Source: Phoronis australis (lineage: Eukaryota > Phoronida > Phoronidae). Taken from it: 64,000 nucleotides of DNA. Both the position numbers and the translations under genes were made by a program. The stretch covers positions 430,884 through 494,883 of the forward strand of contig NMRA01000115.1 in the NCBI GenBank assembly GCA_002633005.1, given 5' to 3'. Shown here one piece after another: positions 58,581 through 64,000 of this stretch. The notes under the pieces were generated by a model, which was not told the origin of the DNA, made no database searches, and was given only the letters and a program-made list of their open reading frames with translations. Position 1 is the first letter of the stretch; each line of letters starts with the position of its first letter.

Positions 58581-59047
58581 ATGAAACCCCGGCCGCTTCG
58601 GGGTCTGTAAAGTATCGTCATCTCATCCGCCCATGAAACCACAGCCGCTCCGGGGTCTGTAAAGGATCGTCATTTCATCCGCCCATGAAACCCCGGCTGG
58701 TTCGGGGTCTGTAAAGGGTCATGGTATCGTCCGCCCATGAAACGGCCCCTTCGCGGTATGTAAAAGGACATGATTTCACCTGCCAATAAAACAACGGCCG
58801 CTTTGAGGTTCTGTATAAGTAGTGGTTTCATCTGCGCGTGAAACCACGGCGGCTTCGGGGTCTGTAAAGGGTCGTGGTTTCACCTGTCCACGACACCACG
58901 GCCGTTTCAGAGTCTGAAAAGGGTGAGGTCCATCCGTCCACGAAACCCCTACATCTTCGAGGTCTGTAGAGGGTCATGGTTTCATCCGCCTATGATAGGG
59001 ACGGTAAAGGGAAGTGGTTTTATCCGCCCATGAAACCACGGCCGGGA
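58581..59047. repeat. Hairpin-forming minisatellite, 52-bp period, about nine units
   Basis: Units start at 58581, 58633, 58685 and 58737, then at slightly irregular spacing to about 59029. The consensus begins ATGAAACCACGGCCGC, continues TTCGGGGTCTGTAAAGGG and ends TCGTGGTTTCATCCGCCC. Its first ~11 bases, ATGAAACCACG, are the reverse complement of CGTGGTTTCAT near the unit end. Isolated related units lie at ~57880-57970. Confidence 0.88.
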
Positions 59048-59062
59048 TCTTGCCCTCGAAAG

Positions 59063-61067
59063 GAAATATCCTTCTAACTGAAAGTTTTCCTAATTTGTAT
59101 CGATTTAGATCGAGTAGTTCTACTCGATAACGGCACGTACAGTTGCGTTACCTGACACCTGACGGCAGACGGAGGTGTTGAAATTATCCAATGACGTCAT
59201 TGGTTTCACACGCAGTCTGTTCAGCAGTTCACAACACGGGTTACTGGTGTCAGCTTATCGCTTGAATTCATCATGTAACACCAATAAACAATCAAACTTC
59301 GATGTACAACCCTTAAAAATACACCGAGTTCTTATAAAAATGTGATGTTTTATTTTCCTGTTCGGGATTTATTGGTATTTAGACACACCGTAGCCTGCAG
59401 AGTTCGGCAGGCCAAGGTCCGTAGCAGGAGTTTGGTGTCTGTTTGGAGATAAATTCGAAGTATTTTTCCGTGAGATACAGACAGAAGAACCTAGATCTGT
59501 GTTGTTTAAACTTGTGATTTTTTGAGTTCTAAACACACAAAACGCTTGTTATCCTGGCCAGTGGCTCGGAGCCCGATCCGGCCCGTCGCGGCCGGACTGA
59601 CTCGATATCGGCGGCCAGTGGCTCGGAAACCGATCAGGCCCGTCGCGGCCGGAGTGAAGACGTCACGAACATAAACCAGCCAAAGTTGGAAACTAATCTT
59701 CCAGTCAAGAAAATACTATAATAGTGAGCCAAAGAAGAAATGTGCACGGGATTATGCTGGTGAATTAGTCACGAAACTGCAAATCTCATGACGGTGACAT
59801 CCCGTTGCTCCCAACTTGTTCGATTGAATAGCTATCAACAAGTTGGGAACTTTACCCCCCGTAGCCAATTAACTCAATTCTGGCGTTGATGGCTGGAGGG
59901 AGTGCGCTCTTTTGTTTGATAATTGCTCTAATCTCCGATCAGATCGTATCTAGCCTAACTGGGGTGGGCTGATAAAAATGAAAGTTAAGTTAAGCCAGAT
60001 ATTATCGCACGTTCAGCACCCCTCACGTCTGGAAAAGTTACTGAACGACAGGAAGCTGTAATGTACTTACTCGTCGGGGGCCGCTGATTAAGGTTCCGCT
60101 TTGGCCACAGAACCGTCAGGGCAGAAGTTGTACATTGACAATCATTATTTGAATGATGTAAATGTAAATAAAGATTCCTCTAACACCCGACCGTGGAATA
60201 GAAATCGAGTTGTTTCACAACAGTTTCTGTCAGAAAACACTGAATAACCACGGCCTCGGTGTCCCGGTGTCCCGTCAACTAGTTTTATTGCACCTAAAAT
60301 TGGTAACGCAGTAATTTATTCATTGCTGGCTTCTCAAATTCGTCACGAGCACTCCAAATGCTTTACAAATTGCATCTAATGAGGCAGAATTTGTTTCAGT
60401 TTTATACACTCTGTAAGTTTTGGTTAGGATGAGAATGATTCATTTTGAGACAGAACGCTCAGTAATAAAAGGTGTCAACATGGCAACTCGCAATCCCGAC
60501 TAAGACGATAGCTCATCCCGGCGACGAAAACTTCGCAGGTGGAACGGTTAAGTTTCACAAGCTATCAGCTCGAACCGGAAGACAGTGATGAAGAAATACT
60601 AGAGAGGCGCCGTGAACAAGCTCAGACAACGGAACGTATGGATAGTTTGGTAAGCCGTTAATCGTCAGGCACTGTCGACGACTGCAGGCTACAGACACGG
60701 AGATGTTTCACAGCCTCATACTTGCTATTTACAGAGTACTTTTCATTCTCCACTACTGCGAGTCACTTCCTAAGCATATCGTACTATCGAGGAAGTCGAA
60801 AAAACGATATACCCGCTTTCCTCGCAGCTGCATAGCTCGGACAAGAACGAACGATGCTCCGCAACACAGCGGCATTCACTCTGAAAATGAACCACTGACG
60901 TCCCTGCTTCGATTCTCACCTTCCTCACAGGTCAATGCGAAACCTCTCGGCAAGGTAAGGTCGATCGTATGCGAGGCGATGTGGATGTAGATCGATTAAG
61001 ACGCCAAAAATGACTAATTAAATCGGGTGGAATTCTCCTTTTTAAATCGGGTGGCATTCTCCTTTAA
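59063..61067 (-). mobile_element. 2.0-kb TTAA-associated element, copy B (inverted copy of 15977-18220)
   Basis: Read on the minus strand it follows copy A from the AAAGGA end near 61063 to about 59063. Shared blocks are the AATGCCACCCGATTT end, the P2X7-ballast-like exon, the CCCAACTTGTT hairpin, the GC-rich tandem pair and the GTAGTTCTACTC region. TTAA lies at 61064-61067. The terminal sequence GGGTGGNATTCTCCTTT is duplicated at the high end (61026-61063). The low end is diverged, with no TTAA. Confidence 0.75.
60480..60651 (+). pseudogene. P2X7-ballast-like first exon in element copy B
   Basis: The ATG at 60480 opens MATRNPD, then a stop, with the downstream frame reading SYQLEPEDSDEEILERRREQ and TTERMDSLV. 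This is the FEPE-type acidic leader plus Arg/Glu helix of P2X7-ballast-like proteins, closer to the expected YxFEPE than copy A. The exon ends at TTTG followed by GTAAGC (60650), matching the donor in copy A. The cysteine-rich part is not recognisable downstream. Frame breaks in the leader make it non-functional. Confidence 0.55.
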
Positions 61068-61870
61068 AGGCGGCAGAACCTGGAGATCAGTTGAAATAAC
61101 GGTCGAAGTGCTGAAGTATGTCAGCGACAGAGACGGGCTTACCTGCATGAAGCTTTAAATTAAGACTTAGGAGAGAGTACTTCGTTATGCCTGATTAAAA
61201 ATATTTCGTATTTTATTTAACTTGCAGATGACATCTTAATTTTGTAGTGATATGTTTCAATCTGGTCCAACTTTAACATTCTGTTAAGTGTTTTTCAAAA
61301 TTTATACTGCTTGAGCCCGAGTTATTATGAAGACGCGGTGTAGAGAGACATCTTAAACTTGCATAAAAATCTTAGAGTAGTAAGAAATGTATTGTTACAG
61401 CTGCTACGCATGCTTAAAATCCCAGCGGTCAATATTACATAGTTTGATTAAAATTCAATTTCTTATTGCAGTATTTACGATTAATTGCTTGCTACTTGGA
61501 TGTTTATTTAGGCACAAAACAATATTTTAGTATATTGATTTACATCTGATGTCCTGTGTTTTACATGGTGCCCCACGGATTCCTGTTTAAGTACATCCGG
61601 CAAGGGTTTTAGTTGTATTTTACCAGATGTTTAGCTTGCTTTGCCTAATTCTTGTAATAACAAAATTACTGCAAGTGGTCGATTTGAAAGATTGAAACAT
61701 CATTCCCAGTAAAACTGGATTCACATATTAAGTGTAATATGTTCACATTTTTAACCATTATCTTCCATACAAGTACATGTTAGATTTCCAACAACCCGGG
61801 GGACTCCAGTGAGAAAACCCATTATAGAACCAGTTGCAGGTGAAGTCTCGTGATAATGGGACCTATAAAA
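61068..61870. other. No gene recognised
   Basis: AT-rich sequence with short frames only. Confidence 0.4.
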
Positions 61871-62063
61871 ATTGACGGGCCACTGTAACGTAGCCCGACA
61901 CAGACTCATTACTGGGCATATGGGGAAGCCAGTGTGTCCCGAGTATGATACTGAAGTAGAATTCCCTAAACACTTGGTAGAGTCCTGCCCAGCTTCTTAT
62001 AAGCTGAGAAGCAACCTAGTGGATGACACTGTTAATGTACATGTTGCCTACAACTTAGAGTGA
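61870..62063 (+). pseudogene. Non-LTR retrotransposon C-terminal fragment
   Basis: The frame MTGHCNVARHRLITGHMGKP continues VCPEYDTEVEFPKHLVESCP and ASYKLR. This matches the LTGHCNLxRHxxxMG...CPxCxxxxETPxHxLxxCPAxxxxR tail found after the reverse transcriptase (and RNase H) in many animal non-LTR retrotransposons. The second knuckle Cys is replaced by Tyr (CPEY). Nothing upstream resembles reverse transcriptase, so it is a short 5'-truncated relic. Confidence 0.6.
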
Positions 62064-62990
62064 GTGCATGGCAACGTATGGAAACGTCTGTCCGTTTTCT
62101 TAAAGGAGACTGGCACACTTGAAAACTTCTTTCACGAAGAACCATAATGAGGTTCTCGTGCTGTAGCTCACGTGTTTTGTGCAATGGGCCCCACCATGAG
62201 GCCTGCGCACGTCTGATGCAACGCAAATGACATCAGGCCACCTGCACTGTTTTTTTATAAAAATTCCGACTAAATCTGCAAACAGTGAATTGGCATGTAT
62301 TTACTTACCACTGACACGTGACCAGAGGTTTGTTAAATCGTTTGTTCTGTACTGTATTTATCACTTCTTGAAAAAATCATTATCATGCAATTTGACATCT
62401 CTTGTAGTGCGTATTTATTTGACTTGCTCATTTTTTTTTGTTTTGTGTTTCACAGTGAAACGGTAATTACTGAAAAGCCCCCACTTTGGCAACACTTGCC
62501 CTGCTAATGGAACAATGATCGATTTCATTGATATCTTAAAGTGTTGTTTCGAGTACTCTTTCACATCTTAATTAAATCTGTGTAATCACCTTTTTTCAAT
62601 ACTAGAGTTTGTAAATTTATTATGGAAAACACGGTTTATGCGTGAAATGTTTCTGATTATAATTTTACTCACAGTTCTGGAAGTCACTAGATGGCGCTTG
62701 CTATGAATTTTCCATATTCAAGGCTCTAATGAGACATTATGTCTTTAAAAATATTTTGTGTGCAACTAGTTATTCATCTTTTACGATTTGTTTTATAGGT
62801 TACCATTCATTACTCAGGCATTGATATGGCATGAAAAAATTCTACAGGAACACAGTTACTGAGACACAGCATGCTGTCAACATATGATTTTCTGTTTGTA
62901 TTCCGTGTTTACACGACTGAATATTGTTCGTCACTACCCATTGATTGCGCGGCAGTGTTTCGTCCAAGGTAGCAGACGAGGCGCGCTGGT
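62064..62990. other. No gene recognised
   Basis: Short frames only. 62160-62230 may still belong to the retrotransposon relic. Confidence 0.4.
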
Positions 62991-62994
62991 TTTT

Positions 62995-63340
62995 GAAAAC
63001 TCTAAGGTCGGTTCGACGTTGGTAAACAGTCGCCTCCAAGTTGGTGCAAGGTTGGCAAACAGTGGCTTGCAGGTTGGCGCGACGTCGATAAGTGGTCGGA
63101 ATTGAATTGGCACAACGTCGGTAACGGGTCATTTTTTTGACGTCAGCCCTAGGTCTCACCGTCGTCGGTTATCAGTTGTTATTGCCCTGTGTCGGACCAA
63201 TGTCGGTTCATTCGTTGGCCCGAAAGCGAGGTCGTGACGACGCTCAACCGATGGACGAAATAACGTTGGCCCGACGTCAGTAACCGTTGTCGGCCCGAAT
63301 GTAATGTGAGTCGTCGGCCAGCGTCGGTCCACTGTCAGCA
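62995..63340. repeat. GTTGGC/CGACGT minisatellite, 33-bp units at the left
   Basis: 63038-63070 and 63071-63103 are successive 33-bp units built on TGG(T/C)GC(A/G)A(G)GT(T/C)G; flanking copies extend to 63005 and 63130. From 63175 onward the words GTCGGACC, GTTGGCCCGA and CGTCGGCC recur less regularly. Confidence 0.7.
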
Positions 63341-63640
63341 TGCTATCTGAGGGGTAGACACCGGCCCTCGGCCGCGCAGTCGTTTTCGCCAGCAGCTTGG
63401 CCTGACCTGCCTGACTGGCAGGCCTTGGCCCTCGAGCGCCGGCTGGTGGCTATCTTTTCCACTCGCAGAAATTCGTTTCTCGCCGCCGTTAGTCTTTCGG
63501 GATTCAAACATCGGCCACGTGCGTGGACGGGCGGTCCATGGGTCAAGATATGGTAGTCAACACCATTTTTATTGACTGTGGAATCGAAACACGGGGTAAA
63601 CTAAGAGGTCCGAAAACTGCCGTAAGCATGAAGTGAGAGA
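63341..63640. other. No gene recognised
   Basis: GC-rich flank between the minisatellite and the gypsy fragment. Confidence 0.4.
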
Positions 63641-63643
63641 CCT

Positions 63644-63997
63644 TCAAGGATTGACGAGATCGTTTTGTCCCGTAGAAAAATAGATGGATTGTGAACAACA
63701 ACAGGCGCTTGCCTTTATAGTCAGTGACAAGGCGGTGGGCAATGAAAAATCAGCACCTAGGATAGGGCAGGTGAAGTCGCCAAGATAAAATTGGTGAGCG
63801 TACTGCTGCTTAGGACTGAGCTCCACCGCGAGAGTGCGAGTGGCCCATTTGTTTATGGAACTTCCGTTAGCCGCTACCACGTTTAACGGCTGCCTATAGC
63901 GTTTCCCTGGTTGGTTGTCTTAGGCAGCAGCAATGTCCCAAACTTGCAGCCAGGCTGGCAGCAACGAGCCTCAGGTCCAAATTTCATGCGGTAGAAG
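63644..63997 (-). pseudogene. Ty3/gypsy gag C-terminus and protease fragment
   Basis: Near the window end the minus strand reads CFYRMKFGPEARCCQPGCKF, the C-x-YH..FG..A..C..PC box at the end of many gypsy gag proteins. After a stop it reads VVAANGSSINKWATRTLAVE and then FTCPILGADF, the AANGS and PILGADF boxes of the retropepsin-like protease. The catalytic DTGA box would lie between these two and is not visible. After ADF the expected continuation is out of frame (HRLVTDYKGKRL in another frame). It is a decayed fragment, and its 5' part lies beyond the window. Confidence 0.65.
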
Positions 63998-64000
63998 CAT

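Overview
This is a gene-poor, repeat-rich eukaryotic scaffold, most likely from a marine invertebrate animal. The evidence is an intronless somatomedin-B/7-transmembrane receptor gene, an L1/Tx1-type LINE, a THAP-domain DNA transposon, Ty3/gypsy fragments, many foldback elements, frequent TACATGTA-type words, and two runs of N (32323-32754 and 47195-47855) typical of a draft assembly. I cannot fix the species from the sequence. Lancelet, hemichordate, echinoderm and lophotrochozoan all fit. No prokaryotic-style operons, CRISPR arrays or rRNA genes are visible.

Layout. 0.57-2.24 kb is a complete TTAA-flanked, Kolobok-like DNA transposon with ~160-bp terminal inverted repeats. It holds a broken THAP-domain transposase facing a broken P2X7-ballast-like (Zn-Cys domain) gene. 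2.2-15.9 kb is mostly unannotatable AT-rich DNA with a small palindromic MITE, microsatellites and minisatellites. 15.98-18.22 kb and 59.06-61.06 kb are two inverted copies of a second ~2-kb element, which also carries the first exon of a P2X7-ballast-like gene. 19.6-20.4 kb is a broken gene whose last exon encodes a CXC (tesmin-like) cysteine cluster. 21.84-27.71 kb is a full-length LINE on the minus strand with both ORFs open, a poly(A) tail and recognisable target-site duplications. 28-31 kb holds several foldback elements.

31.7-47 kb is a mosaic of nested non-autonomous elements. Two copies of one element lie in inverted orientation (32755-34107 and 38966-40948), and each acts as the empty-site control for hAT-like MITEs that inserted into the other with 5-bp duplications. 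A ~500-bp direct repeat with a tRNA-like SINE head occurs at 31.8 and 46.4 kb, and a DUF4817-type helix-turn-helix remnant lies at 35.4 kb. The one convincing host gene is the receptor at 49941-52553 (+). From 53.4 kb onward the window returns to repeats: hairpin-bearing tandem arrays (53.5-55.7, 57.7-59.05, 63 kb), Ty3/gypsy integrase and gag/protease fragments (56.4-57.0, 63.6-64.0 kb, minus strand) and a LINE tail fragment (61.87 kb).

Apart from the receptor, what works together here is mobile DNA. The observation most worth following is that two different TTAA-associated element families each carry a P2X7-ballast-like gene, in one case beside a THAP transposase. This suggests the Zn-Cys domain is a recurrent accessory protein of these transposons.
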